A stretch of DNA of 64,000 nt. Source: Pseudomonas taeanensis MS-3 (GTDB taxonomy: Bacteria > Pseudomonadota > Gammaproteobacteria > Pseudomonadales > Pseudomonadaceae). Positions 9,957-18,011 of the stretch are shown here, one piece after another (positions within the stretch are counted from its first letter, which is position 1; each line of letters begins with the position of its first letter). The translations under genes were made by a program, and so were the position numbers. The stretch covers positions 150,703 to 214,702 of the forward strand of contig NZ_AWSQ01000001.1 in NCBI RefSeq assembly GCF_000498575.2, read 5' to 3'. The notes beneath the pieces are model-generated. The model had not been told where the DNA came from. It searched no databases and saw only the letters and a program-made list of their open reading frames with translations.

Positions 9957-11045
9957 TCATTCACCCCGCAGGATCAGTGCAGACTCAGCATCCCACTCAG
10001 CAAAAACATGCTGGCCACTGCGTATGCCGAGCTGGTCGTAATCGGCATGCATTTTCTGCACCTGCAGCTCGAGCCCACCCACGGCCTCGAGATGGATGTT
10101 GACCATGGAGCCGATGAACTCCTCCCCCACCACGGTACAAGCCAGGCGGTTGGGCCGGCTCGACTGCGCGCAGAGGTCTACATGTTCGGCGCTCAGGCAA
10201 ACAGTGACCTGATCGCCAGGGACGACCGTCTTGCCGTCCGGCAGCCGTGCCTGAAACTCGCCATGCTCCGAGCTGAGATTAACCAGGCCTGCATCGTCGA
10301 AACCCGTGACGCTGCCGGTGAGGATGTTCTTACCGCCGACGAACTCGGCGACAAAGCGGTTATGCGGCTCGCGGAAAACCTCCTGCGGCGAGCCGATCTG
10401 CTCGACCCGCCCGCGACTCATGATCACCACACGATCGGCCATGGCGAAGGCTTCGGACTGACTGTGGGTGACGTAGACGAAAGTGATGCCAAGATCCTTC
10501 TGCAGCCCGGTCAACACGCTCTGCATGCGTACGCTCAGGTTGGCATCGAGTGCACTCAGCGGCTCGTCGAGCAGCAGGATCGGCGGCTCGGTAACCAGCG
10601 AACGGGCCAGCGCCACGCGTTGTTTCTGGCCGCCTGAGAGCTGGCTAATGTCGCGCTCGGCGAACTCCTCCAGGTCCAGCCGCCCGAGCCAATGCAACGC
10701 CTTCTTGCGCCGCTCGGCCTTGGCCATGCCGCGCATCTTCAGGCCGAACTCGACGTTCTCGATTACGTTGAGAAACGGGAACAGCGCCAGGTTCTGCCAC
10801 ACCAGCGGAGTCTCCCGCTCCCAGGAGTAGAGGTCATTGATCCGCTCGCCCTTCAGGCGTATCTCGCCGTCGCTCGGCTTCTCCAGGCCCGCGAGCATGC
10901 GCAGCGTCGTCGTCTTGCCGCAGCCGCTGGAGCCCATGATCGCGACAAACTCGCCCTCGTAGATCTCCAGATTCATGCATTCGACGGCTTGGAAGCTGCC
11001 GAAGTGCTTGACCACGTTGTCAAATACCACCAGCGGTTGAGTCAT
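9957..11045 (-). CDS. ABC transporter ATPase, PotA-like
   Basis: Cytoplasmic ATPase of a polyamine/opine-type importer, 362 aa. Walker A GSSGCGKTTTL, Q-loop WQNLALFP, signature LSGGQKQRVAL, Walker B ILLLDEPLSALD and a switch histidine in YVTHSQSEA are intact. A C-terminal TOBE-like domain follows (about 275-360). It is the last gene of a four-gene operon (binding protein, two permeases, ATPase) on the minus strand. The substrate is unknown; placement directly upstream of creatinase in the same orientation points to creatine, creatinine or a related guanidino/amino compound. Confidence 0.9.
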   Translation of the reverse strand: MTQPLVVFDNVVKHFGSFQAVECMNLEIYEGEFVAIMGSSGCGKTTTLRMLAGLEKPSDGEIRLKGERINDLYSWERETPLVWQNLALFPFLNVIENVEFGLKMRGMAKAERRKKALHWLGRLDLEEFAERDISQLSGGQKQRVALARSLVTEPPILLLDEPLSALDANLSVRMQSVLTGLQKDLGITFVYVTHSQSEAFAMADRVVIMSRGRVEQIGSPQEVFREPHNRFVAEFVGGKNILTGSVTGFDDAGLVNLSSEHGEFQARLPDGKTVVPGDQVTVCLSAEHVDLCAQSSRPNRLACTVVGEEFIGSMVNIHLEAVGGLELQVQKMHADYDQLGIRSGQHVFAEWDAESALILRGE

Positions 11046-11085
11046 GGCTGAAATCCTTCGGATTCGGGTGTTTGGCGGGAGGCTG

Positions 11086-11883
11086 TCAGGCGTCCGTCGG
11101 CTTCTGCCGGCGCATCAGCAACAGCTGGGCGACGACCACCAGGGTCATGGTGGTAATGAAGACGATAGTGCCGATCGCGTTGATGGTCGGGCTCACCTGC
11201 CCTTGCAATGTGTTGAGGATGCGCACTGGCACCGTCTCGTTGAGCCCCGAAACGAACCAGGCGACGGCGAACTCATCGAAGGAAACGGCCATGGTCACAA
11301 ACAGCGCGGAGAAGATGCTCGGTGCCGCGAACGGCAGGATCACATGGCGCATGGCCTTCCATTGACTGGCGCCGAGGTTCCACGCAGCCGCCTCGATGTT
11401 TGCATCCATCTGCGCCAAGCGCATGCGGATGACCGCCATGGCGAACGGCGTGCACATCACGATGTGGCTGATCATCACCGAGTGGAGATCGCCGGAGAGG
11501 CCGACCCGCGACAAGAACGCCAGCATCGCCAGCCCCATGATCACCACCGGAATGGTCGGCGGCAGCAGCGCGAGCGCCATGTAGATGGACTTGCCAAAGA
11601 AGTGATAGCGAAAGTCGGTATAGGCCGCCGTGAAACCCAGCAGGGTCGACACCAGCGACACCACCACCCCCACCACCAGGCTGTTTCTGAACGCCTCCCA
11701 CACCGACGAGTCGGCGGCAATGGCCTCGTACCAGCGCAGACTGAAGCCACCCAACGGTAAGGACGGGAAGCGGTCGACGTTGAACGAAAAGACAAAGCTG
11801 CCGGCGATCGGCGTAAAGATGAAGATGAACACCAGCACGACGTAACTGCGCAGCAAGAAGTTGATCAGGCGATGCTCATTCAT
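11086..11883 (-). CDS. ABC transporter permease, PotC-like
   Basis: Inner-membrane permease of 265 aa with six predicted helices. The EAA loop reads EAAAWNLGASQWKAMRHVILP, the docking site for the ATPase. It starts at 11883 (MNEHRLINFLLRSYV), overlapping the preceding permease stop by four bases (ATGA), a sign of translational coupling. PotC-type family resemblance is clear from GFSLRWYEAI and SFDEFAVAWFVSG. Confidence 0.9.
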   Translation of the reverse strand: MNEHRLINFLLRSYVVLVFIFIFTPIAGSFVFSFNVDRFPSLPLGGFSLRWYEAIAADSSVWEAFRNSLVVGVVVSLVSTLLGFTAAYTDFRYHFFGKSIYMALALLPPTIPVVIMGLAMLAFLSRVGLSGDLHSVMISHIVMCTPFAMAVIRMRLAQMDANIEAAAWNLGASQWKAMRHVILPFAAPSIFSALFVTMAVSFDEFAVAWFVSGLNETVPVRILNTLQGQVSPTINAIGTIVFITTMTLVVVAQLLLMRRQKPTDA

Positions 11884-12806
11884 GCGCGCCTCCGGTAAGC
11901 GAAGCTGATCGAAGCGAAGGCTGTGATCAGTAACGTCACTATCATCATCGTGGCGATCACCGCCGCGCGTGGCCACTGCTGACCCGACTTGGTGGTGTCG
12001 GTAATCAGCGTACTCAAGGTCGGCGGCTGGCCACCGCCCAGGTAGAGCGGGCTGACGAAGTCGCCGAAGGTCAGGATGAAGCAGAACAGCGCCGCGACGA
12101 CGATACCGATTCGCGCCGTCGGCACCACCACCTGGAACACCGTTCGCACGCGCCCACAGCCGAGGTTGTGCGCCGCCTCGATCAACGAGCGGTCGATGTA
12201 CATCAGACTGAACAACTGCAGCAGCACCACCAGTGGCAGGCACAGCGTGAAGTAGCCGACATAGGTGCCGAACGTGGAGTTCAGCATCGGAAACGGCCCC
12301 AGCCCGAACTGGCCGAACGCCGCGTTAAGGATGCCGTTGTCGCTGAGGAATACCTGCCATGAGTAGGTGCGCACCAGATAGCTGGTGAAGAATGGCGTAA
12401 CCAGCAATAGCACAATCAGCTGTTTGAGCGATTCGCGGAACTTGAAGGCGATCGTATAGGCGCAGGGGAAGGCCACCAAGCTCACCAGCACAGTGGCCCC
12501 CGCCGCCATGCCGAGCGTGTGTAGATAGGCGTCCCAGAAGAACCCGCGACTGAGCATATAGCTCCAGTTCAGCCACTCGAACGTCGGCACCATCCGATAG
12601 TTGCGCACGATCCAGAAGCTGATCGCCACCAGGAACGCCAGCGGAAAGACGAAGAAAATCAGCTGCCAGACCAGGATCGGCATCGAGAGACTGAGGCCGT
12701 ACCAAGGCAGGCGGAAGGTTTTCTTGCCGACACCGGCTGACATGGGCGGCTTCGCGCCGCTCATGTCAGCCGGTGTCGGCGGGTCATGCCTATTGCTTGA
12801 AGCCAT
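11880..12806 (-). CDS. ABC transporter permease, PotB-like, with hairpin in leader
   Basis: Inner-membrane permease of 308 aa, six helices, EAA loop EAAHNLGCGRVRTVFQVVVP. The start at 12806 (MASSNRHDPPTPADMSG) has GGGGTGG about 7 bases upstream. The first 40 codons are low-complexity (PTPADMSGAKPPMSAGVGKK) and are encoded by a long perfect hairpin, so the true start may instead be one of two internal methionines nearer the first helix. It lies 23 bases after the binding protein stop. Confidence 0.88.
   Translation of the reverse strand: MASSNRHDPPTPADMSGAKPPMSAGVGKKTFRLPWYGLSLSMPILVWQLIFFVFPLAFLVAISFWIVRNYRMVPTFEWLNWSYMLSRGFFWDAYLHTLGMAAGATVLVSLVAFPCAYTIAFKFRESLKQLIVLLLVTPFFTSYLVRTYSWQVFLSDNGILNAAFGQFGLGPFPMLNSTFGTYVGYFTLCLPLVVLLQLFSLMYIDRSLIEAAHNLGCGRVRTVFQVVVPTARIGIVVAALFCFILTFGDFVSPLYLGGGQPPTLSTLITDTTKSGQQWPRAAVIATMMIVTLLITAFASISFAYRRRA
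12726..12780 (-). repeat. Long perfect hairpin at permease 5' end
   Basis: Arms of 19 bp (12726-12744 and 12762-12780) continue through one G:T pair into five more pairs (12746-12750 with 12756-12760), leaving the loop TTCGC: a 25-bp stem in 55 bases. It lies 50 bases after the binding protein gene and overlaps the annotated start of the next permease. Such structures after binding-protein genes can protect the upstream mRNA and lower permease expression; it could also be an inserted palindromic repeat. Confidence 0.85.
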
Positions 12807-12829
12807 TACGACCACCCCGCCGCTTATCG

Positions 12830-13957
12830 TCAGGCACTCTTGTATTCCGACCAGAAGTCGTTCCACTGCTCCAGACTCTGCTGGACCGGGAGCTCACGGT
12901 ACTGGATGCGACCGTCGCGGATATCATCCATGACGTTGCGCTGGCCGATCACCATACTCTGGCGTTGAGCTTCGACGGGATCGACCTTATTCAGCAGCTC
13001 CCAGCCCTTCTTGCTCGGAATCAGCGCAGGGTAGGCGGCCATCTTCGCTGACTTGACCTGGCCTTCCGGCGCAGTGATGTACTGGATGAACTTCTTCGCC
13101 AGCTCGGGACTGTGCGCGTTCTTGGCGATGCAGTAGGACTCGGTCCATTGCAATCCACCTTCTTCCGGCACCACCGTCTTAACCGGCGCGCCGGAACGTT
13201 GCAGGACGCCGGTGATCCAGTCGCCGATGCCGCACATCGCATGGATCTGACCGTTCTTCAGCGATGAGAAGGTGCCGCCGTAATCGAAGAAACCGCCGAT
13301 CTGCGGACGCAAGCTCATGATTTTCTCCTGGACGGCTTGCCAATGCGCCTCATCGATATCGTACGGGCGCGAATTGCCGTTGAGCAGACTGATCTGCCCC
13401 AGGTTCGGCAGGTGCCAGTCGAAATGCCCGACCTTGCCCTTGAGGCTTTCGTCCCAGAACACGTCATAGCTGCGCACCTTGGCCTCGGAAACCAGCTGGG
13501 TGTTGTAGGCGATGCCGAGAAAGCCAAAGCGGATCAGTACGGAGTACAGCTGGCCGTCCTGCCAGTGCCCGGGAAACTTCTGGAATTCGGGGAAGAAGTC
13601 GTCGAAAGGGTAATCGGCGGGGTCGAGCCGCTCGATGAAGCCGCCGGCGTTGAGTTGCTGCACGTATTCGGCGTCAGACAGAATCAGGTCAAAGGTGCCG
13701 GGCGGGGACTGCGAAATCAGTCCCAGCATGTTGTCGCCGCCCGTATAGTACTTGGCCTTTACCTTGACCCCGAACTGGCGTTCGAAGTCGCCGACGATAT
13801 CCTGCTCGGCGTGCCCGGCCCACGCCAGGATGACCAGCTCTTTGTCCGCTGCGGCAAAGCTTCTCAGGGGCAAGACTCCAGCCAGGGCCGCGCTACCCGC
13901 CAGGAGACCGGTGGTCTTCAGAAACGTGCGTCGTGAAAGGTCGATGCGATTTTTCAT
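12830..13957 (-). CDS. Periplasmic substrate-binding protein, PotD-like, Tat signal
   Basis: Solute receptor of the ABC importer, 375 aa. It begins MKNRIDLSRRTFLKTTGLLA, with a twin-arginine motif (RRTFLK) and a hydrophobic stretch, so export through Tat is likely, followed by a type-2 periplasmic fold (VILAWAGHAEQDIVGDFE; DLILSDAEYVQQLNAGGFIE). The start at 13957 has GAGGTGAGG about 8 bases upstream. It is the first gene of the operon. The family covers spermidine/putrescine and other cationic amines; exact ligand unknown. Confidence 0.9.
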   Translation of the reverse strand: MKNRIDLSRRTFLKTTGLLAGSAALAGVLPLRSFAAADKELVILAWAGHAEQDIVGDFERQFGVKVKAKYYTGGDNMLGLISQSPPGTFDLILSDAEYVQQLNAGGFIERLDPADYPFDDFFPEFQKFPGHWQDGQLYSVLIRFGFLGIAYNTQLVSEAKVRSYDVFWDESLKGKVGHFDWHLPNLGQISLLNGNSRPYDIDEAHWQAVQEKIMSLRPQIGGFFDYGGTFSSLKNGQIHAMCGIGDWITGVLQRSGAPVKTVVPEEGGLQWTESYCIAKNAHSPELAKKFIQYITAPEGQVKSAKMAAYPALIPSKKGWELLNKVDPVEAQRQSMVIGQRNVMDDIRDGRIQYRELPVQQSLEQWNDFWSEYKSA

Positions 13958-14190
13958 TATTGCCTCACCTCGATGATGGAAAGGTGCTTCTGTCCTTGTA
14001 GCTCTGCCACTTGCTCTTCCACCGCGCTGCAACTTAAAGCTTAGTTACTGGAGTGCCGCGCGGATGAAATCGAGCAGCCCGACTCACGGCCCAGGATTGC
14101 GGCGTGGCATCGGCGCTGCACGGGATTGCGACAACGAGTTGCGACGTCATGTACCGGGGTCGGATCTACTCGACGGAACGCAACACGCAT
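13958..14190. other. Gap between ABC operon and creatinase remnant
   Basis: About 230 bases with no gene. On the minus strand it connects the duplicated creatinase promoter and remnant (upstream) with the binding-protein gene (downstream). No terminator hairpin with a T-run is evident, so read-through from the duplicated promoter into the ABC operon appears possible. Confidence 0.5.
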
Positions 14191-14442
14191 TCATCCCCAC
14201 TTACGGATAGTGGTTTCCTCAGGACAGCCTGGGGCTGCCGTACGCGCGGCCGTAGCCGCAGGAGCAATACAGAAATCGCTGCAAGAGTTGGCGTTGAGGT
14301 GAGGAGAAAAGATCGCCGCATCAATATTTTCTGCCGCCCTGTGGGCGCACAGCTTGAACTGGCGAGCGGCGTATTCCTCGGCCGAGAAAGTCGAATTGAT
14401 TTTCTGGCCGCTCTGAATGCGAAGCATCGTGGACATGTGCAT
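14191..14442 (-). pseudogene. Creatinase remnant (N-terminal fragment)
   Basis: An 83-codon frame whose first 57 or so residues track the intact creatinase: LRIQ-GQK, STFSAEEYAARQ, AAENIDAAIF. After DF the similarity continues in another frame at the DNA level (a CGGCCGCGCGTACGGC stretch matches the GRPYA codons), and the last residues (PEETTIRK) resemble the creatinase C-terminus PEHNIIRK, suggesting an internal deletion of over 300 codons. It is too short and lacks the active-site histidine, so it is not an enzyme. Confidence 0.85.
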
Positions 14443-14577
14443 GGCGAGAATTCTTATAGTTATATCGTGACTCGGCACACTGATTTGGCAGGTGGCTGAA
14501 ATCATTCGAACAGATGCCGGCACTCAACTTTTGTACATTTCCGACCCGAAGATGGCCATACGCGACCCCAAAATCGC
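14443..14577 (-). promoter_or_regulatory. Second copy of the creatinase upstream region
   Basis: This block aligns with 9740-9874, including GCATGGCGAGAA at the start codon, GTGACTCG-CACAC, CAGATGCCG and CTCAACTTTTGTAC-TTCCGACC. It precedes the creatinase remnant and, further on, the ABC operon in the same orientation. It probably still functions as a promoter/operator because its core is better preserved than the coding remnant. Confidence 0.55.
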
Positions 14578-14610
14578 CACCCAGAACGCCTGAAAACCCG
14601 AATCAGAGAC

Positions 14611-14649
14611 AAAAAAAGGCCCGAGCCGTGCTGCCACACGGTCGGGCCT
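14611..14649 (-). terminator. Terminator of the CahR-like gene
   Basis: Classic rho-independent structure on the minus strand: AGGCCCGA / TCGGGCCT outer stem with an inner paired CGTG/CACG segment, followed by TTTTTTT. It lies about 30 bases beyond the regulator stop codon and isolates it from the downstream creatinase promoter copy. Confidence 0.9.
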
Positions 14650-14680
14650 GAAGGTGGTGTCTGGGCTGTTGACGGTGGAA

Positions 14681-15685
14681 TCAGTGCAGCGCGGCCAGGC
14701 ACAAGCGCGGTTTGTTCAAACGCTCACTACGCGGCGCGATGCCGAAATACTCGCGATAGCACTTGGAAAAATTCGGCGACGAGCGAAAGCCGCAGTTCGA
14801 CGCCACATCGAGGATCGGCAGCGCGGTCTGCTTGAGCAGCTGGCGGGCGCGGATCAGACGCAGCTTCAGGTAGTACCGCGACGGCGAACAACACAGGTAC
14901 TCACGAAACAGGCGCTCGAGCTGGCGCCGTGACAGCTCGATGAAACTGGCCAGGACGTCGAGATCCAGCGGCTCCTCCAGGTTGTTCTCCATCAGCACCA
15001 GCGCCTCCTGCAACTTCGGCTGCGAGCAGCCCAAGGCCTGATGCAGTGGCATCTGCGCCGTCGGCTCGGCCTGCAACCCTTGGTAACCCAGGGTGTCACG
15101 GATGGCGGCGAGCAACTGCGGGCCATGACTGCGGCCGATCAACTGCAGCATCATCTGCAATCCGGCGGTGCCACCGACGGCGGTATAACGGTCGCGATCG
15201 AGCACATAGGCTTCAGTGCCGCCGACGACCCGTGGAAACGCCTCACGCAGATCCACCCGGTATTCCCAGCTCACGCTGCAACCGTAGCCGTCGAGCAAAC
15301 CGGCTTGCGCCAGCACCCAGCTGCCGGAGCCCAGCGCGCCCAGGTGCACGCCCCCGCTAGCCTGGCTCTGCAACCAACGGGTCTGCTCCGGATCGGAGCG
15401 ATACTGGCCGCCCTCGCCACCGCAGAGCAGCAACGCATCCAAGGTTGATGCCCCTTGCGCGGCCGCGTCCGGGGTCACCTGCATGCCGTTGCTGGCCCGC
15501 ACCGGGCGACCGCCCAATGTCAGGGTCTGCCAGCGATAGAGCGTGCGCCCCGAAAGCTGGTTGGCCAGGCGCAGAGGCTCGGTGGCCGCCGCCAGGGCAA
15601 TCAGGCTGAAGTGGTCGACTAGCAGGAAGCCAATCGACTCCAGTACATGCTCGGCTGGCGGCTGCAGGGCCTCGAAAGCAGACAT
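14681..15685 (-). CDS. GlxA-family AraC-type regulator, CahR-like (creatine response)
   Basis: Transcription factor of 334 aa: N-terminal DJ-1/PfpI-like domain and C-terminal AraC domain (LSRRQLERLFREYL; NCGFRSSPNFSKCYREYFG). The start at 15685 has GAGGAGAGG just upstream. In P. putida, CahR of this family activates creatinase in response to creatine; closeness to creA and the conserved creA promoter blocks support the same role here. The elbow reads GALGSGSWVLA: the cysteine seen in the SouR-like (GICTGS) and GbdR (AVCTGS) paralogues is glycine, so that residue is not needed for this family's ligand function or has been lost. Confidence 0.82.
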   Translation of the reverse strand: MSAFEALQPPAEHVLESIGFLLVDHFSLIALAAATEPLRLANQLSGRTLYRWQTLTLGGRPVRASNGMQVTPDAAAQGASTLDALLLCGGEGGQYRSDPEQTRWLQSQASGGVHLGALGSGSWVLAQAGLLDGYGCSVSWEYRVDLREAFPRVVGGTEAYVLDRDRYTAVGGTAGLQMMLQLIGRSHGPQLLAAIRDTLGYQGLQAEPTAQMPLHQALGCSQPKLQEALVLMENNLEEPLDLDVLASFIELSRRQLERLFREYLCCSPSRYYLKLRLIRARQLLKQTALPILDVASNCGFRSSPNFSKCYREYFGIAPRSERLNKPRLCLAALH

Positions 15686-15742
15686 GGTTGCCTCTCCTCG
15701 GTCAAGGCTTGGCGCCGAGACCTGAGCGGGCCCGGCGCGCAC

Positions 15743-15900
15743 TGCAGGCCTTTGAAAAATGTAGCGCGCGATGACTAGGCAAGGCGAAATCAGCCGAGAA
15801 AGCGCAGTGTACGAGTTGTACATGAGCACTTTGAGACGCCGCGTCCCGGGCTGATTTCAACGCTGCATAGTCGAGCGCAGTAGTTTTTCAACGGTCTGCA
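15743..15900. mobile_element. MITE-like element with imperfect terminal inverted repeats
   Basis: About 158 bases bounded by TGCAGGCCTTTGAAAAA and TTTTTCAACGGTCTGCA, whose complements match at most positions. The similarity extends inward about 45 bases (GAAATCAGCC versus GGCTGATTTC). No coding capacity. It looks like a non-autonomous insertion or a dispersed Pseudomonas repeat upstream of the regulator; no transposase is nearby. Confidence 0.6.
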
Positions 15901-16331
15901 AGACAGTTAGGTTCACCCCACGATGTCGTTGGGCTCTTTGCGAGGATGATTGTCTGCCGAGGAGCGGGGCCGGGGCTGTCTAACTCCGACCCAAAAATGT
16001 ACTCAGCCACCGCGCCAGGCTCGGCCCGACAGCCCACGCCTAAACGGATGGCCGCCTGTTCCGGCGTGGTTTTCGAGGCTAGCGAAGCGGGCCAGCGAAC
16101 AGGCTTGCCGAGAACGCCGTCCGGCTCGGTGCATACCGGAAACCGCAGTCCCGGCGACGGGGCTCAAGACTGCGGCGTGGCGGCCCTCCTCGCCGCGTCC
16201 ACTCAGCATCAAAAGGCCAGACACAGTGCTACCACGCCCTGCTATCCAGGCCCCGGCCAGGCGAGGCCTGGATTAACCTGGACAGGCCGCAAACACCTGC
16301 CCATCGATGGCGACAGGCAGGCGCTGGATGC
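15901..16331. other. Gap without a recognisable gene
   Basis: Roughly 430 bases between the MITE-like element and the 3' end of a chemoreceptor gene. Frames are open by chance in GC-rich sequence but carry no family signature. A CTCCGACCCAAAAATGTAC stretch near 15983 vaguely resembles the creA promoter core, too weakly to claim a site. Confidence 0.4.
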
Positions 16332-18011
16332 TCACACCTTGAACTGCCCGACCACCGCCTGCAGTTCGCTGGCCATGCGCGTCAGGTCCGCACTGGCGGT
16401 GGCGGTCTCTTCGGCGCCTTCGGCGGTCTGGTTGGTCATGCCACTGATCTTGACGATGTTGCTGTTGATTTCCTCCGCCACCGCGCCCTGCTGCTCCGAC
16501 GCGCTGGCGATCTGGGACGACATTTCGTTGATTTGCTCGACCGCCTGAGTAATGGCCTCAAGCGCAATGCCGGCCTGTGTCGCGAATTGCACGGTGGAAC
16601 CGACCTGCTCCCGGCTGCGCTCCATGACCTCTACCGCCAAGCGCGAGCGCACTTGCAGCTGCGCGATCATTTCATTGATTTCGTTGGTTGATTGCTGGGT
16701 GCGTCCCGCCAGGGCACGCACTTCATCCGCCACCACCGCAAAACCGCGGCCCTGCTCGCCGGCCCGCGCCGCCTCGATTGCCGCATTCAGGGCCAGCAGG
16801 TTGGTCTGATCGGCGATGCCTTTGATCACGTCGAGCACGGCGCTGATGGTCTCGCTGTGCTGCTCCACCTCACCAATCGTTTGCGCCGACTCCTCCACCG
16901 CCTCGGTCAGCTTATTGATCTGCTCGATGGTCTGCTGCACGACCCGGCTACCGTCGCTCGCCTGCTCGCTTGCGTCACCGGCCGAACTGGAGGTGTGGGA
17001 AATACTCACGGCTATCTGCTGAGCGGTCGTGGCCATCTCGTTCATCGCCGTGGCCACCTGTTCGGTCTCCTTGCGCTGTTCCTGAATGGTCTGGCTGGTC
17101 TGGCTGGTGACCACCGACATTTGTTCCGCCGCCGAGGCCAACTGGGCAGTCGTTCCGGAAATGGTGCTGAGCATCTCGAGCAACTTGTGGCGCATGCCAT
17201 TCATGGCACTGAGCAACTCCCCCACCTCATCCTGACTGTCTATCTCAATGGCCTGAGTCAGGTCGCCCGATGCCGTCACTATGGCCTTGCGAATCGCCTT
17301 GACGATGGTGTTGGCCAAGAACCAGCTGACCAGCAGGCCAAGCACAAGGCTTACGGCCGTGATGACACTGAGCAGGAAAATCGCGGCATGCTCGTGTTCC
17401 ACAGCCCGCTGCGCACTGGTCGCGGTAAAGTGGCTGATCTCCGTCAATAACGTTGTCAGCTCTTTATTCATCGTCGTGGCTTCCTGCTCCACGCTTTGTG
17501 CCAGTTGTTCGGCGGCATGCGCCTGACCCTGGTTAAAGGCTGCAAACACCTTATGGGCATGCTCCACAAATTCCTTGTGTTCTATTTCAATACGCTTCAG
17601 TGCATTGCCGACCGACTCGAACTCTTTACGCGCCTCTAACGAAGCACTGTTCATTGCCGCTGCGGCTATGGTTTCGCCTTCGATGATTTCACGTTCGATG
17701 CGCTCGGTGCCGGCATCGAATGTCTTTATCGCTTGACGAAAAAGAGCGGGCGCATCTTCCTTCTGCTGCAGAATGGCCCCGTAATACAAGGCGCGTTCAA
17801 ACTGGATGGTCTGCTGCAGCTGATGCGTGGTAATCGCGGTCACTTTCTCCGTGAGCGGAATATCCTGCTTAGCGATTGCTGACAATTCAGTGCCTATGCT
17901 CATCATGGCGTAAATGGCATAACCACTACTCAGCATCAGCAGGGCCAGGAGAATCCCGGAATTTCCGACCAACTTGGTCCTTAACGACAAATTATTCAGC
18001 ATATTTTTCAT
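16332..18011 (-). CDS. Methyl-accepting chemotaxis protein with helical sensor
   Basis: Chemoreceptor of 559 aa: membrane helix ([20 protein letters not shown]), a periplasmic domain of about 150 residues that looks all-helical (four-helix-bundle type), a second helix ([24 protein letters not shown]; read as two overlapping segments), HAMP-like linker and a signalling tip with [20 protein letters not shown]. The start at 18011 has GGGGGAG upstream. The ligand cannot be inferred. It ends VVGQFKV, lacking a CheR-binding pentapeptide. Confidence 0.92.
   Translation of the reverse strand: MKNMLNNLSLRTKLVGNSGILLALLMLSSGYAIYAMMSIGTELSAIAKQDIPLTEKVTAITTHQLQQTIQFERALYYGAILQQKEDAPALFRQAIKTFDAGTERIEREIIEGETIAAAAMNSASLEARKEFESVGNALKRIEIEHKEFVEHAHKVFAAFNQGQAHAAEQLAQSVEQEATTMNKELTTLLTEISHFTATSAQRAVEHEHAAIFLLSVITAVSLVLGLLVSWFLANTIVKAIRKAIVTASGDLTQAIEIDSQDEVGELLSAMNGMRHKLLEMLSTISGTTAQLASAAEQMSVVTSQTSQTIQEQRKETEQVATAMNEMATTAQQIAVSISHTSSSAGDASEQASDGSRVVQQTIEQINKLTEAVEESAQTIGEVEQHSETISAVLDVIKGIADQTNLLALNAAIEAARAGEQGRGFAVVADEVRALAGRTQQSTNEINEMIAQLQVRSRLAVEVMERSREQVGSTVQFATQAGIALEAITQAVEQINEMSSQIASASEQQGAVAEEINSNIVKISGMTNQTAEGAEETATASADLTRMASELQAVVGQFKV

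Noticed and set aside
12601..12933. Plus-strand frame across the permease/binding-protein junction
   Set aside because: It is only the complement of the hairpin region and has no coding signature.
14108..14123. Sigma-54-like TGGCAT-N5-CTGCA sequence
   Set aside because: It points along the plus strand, where no gene follows, and departs from consensus.
14104..14499. 131-codon plus-strand frame over the creatinase remnant
   Set aside because: Antisense of the remnant; the matching antisense stretch also occurs opposite intact creA, so it is an echo of the duplication rather than a gene.
15970..15999. Creatinase-promoter-like CTCCGACCCAAAAATGTAC sequence upstream of the CahR-like gene
   Set aside because: Only a short partial match to the promoter core, in a different arrangement; not enough to call autoregulation.
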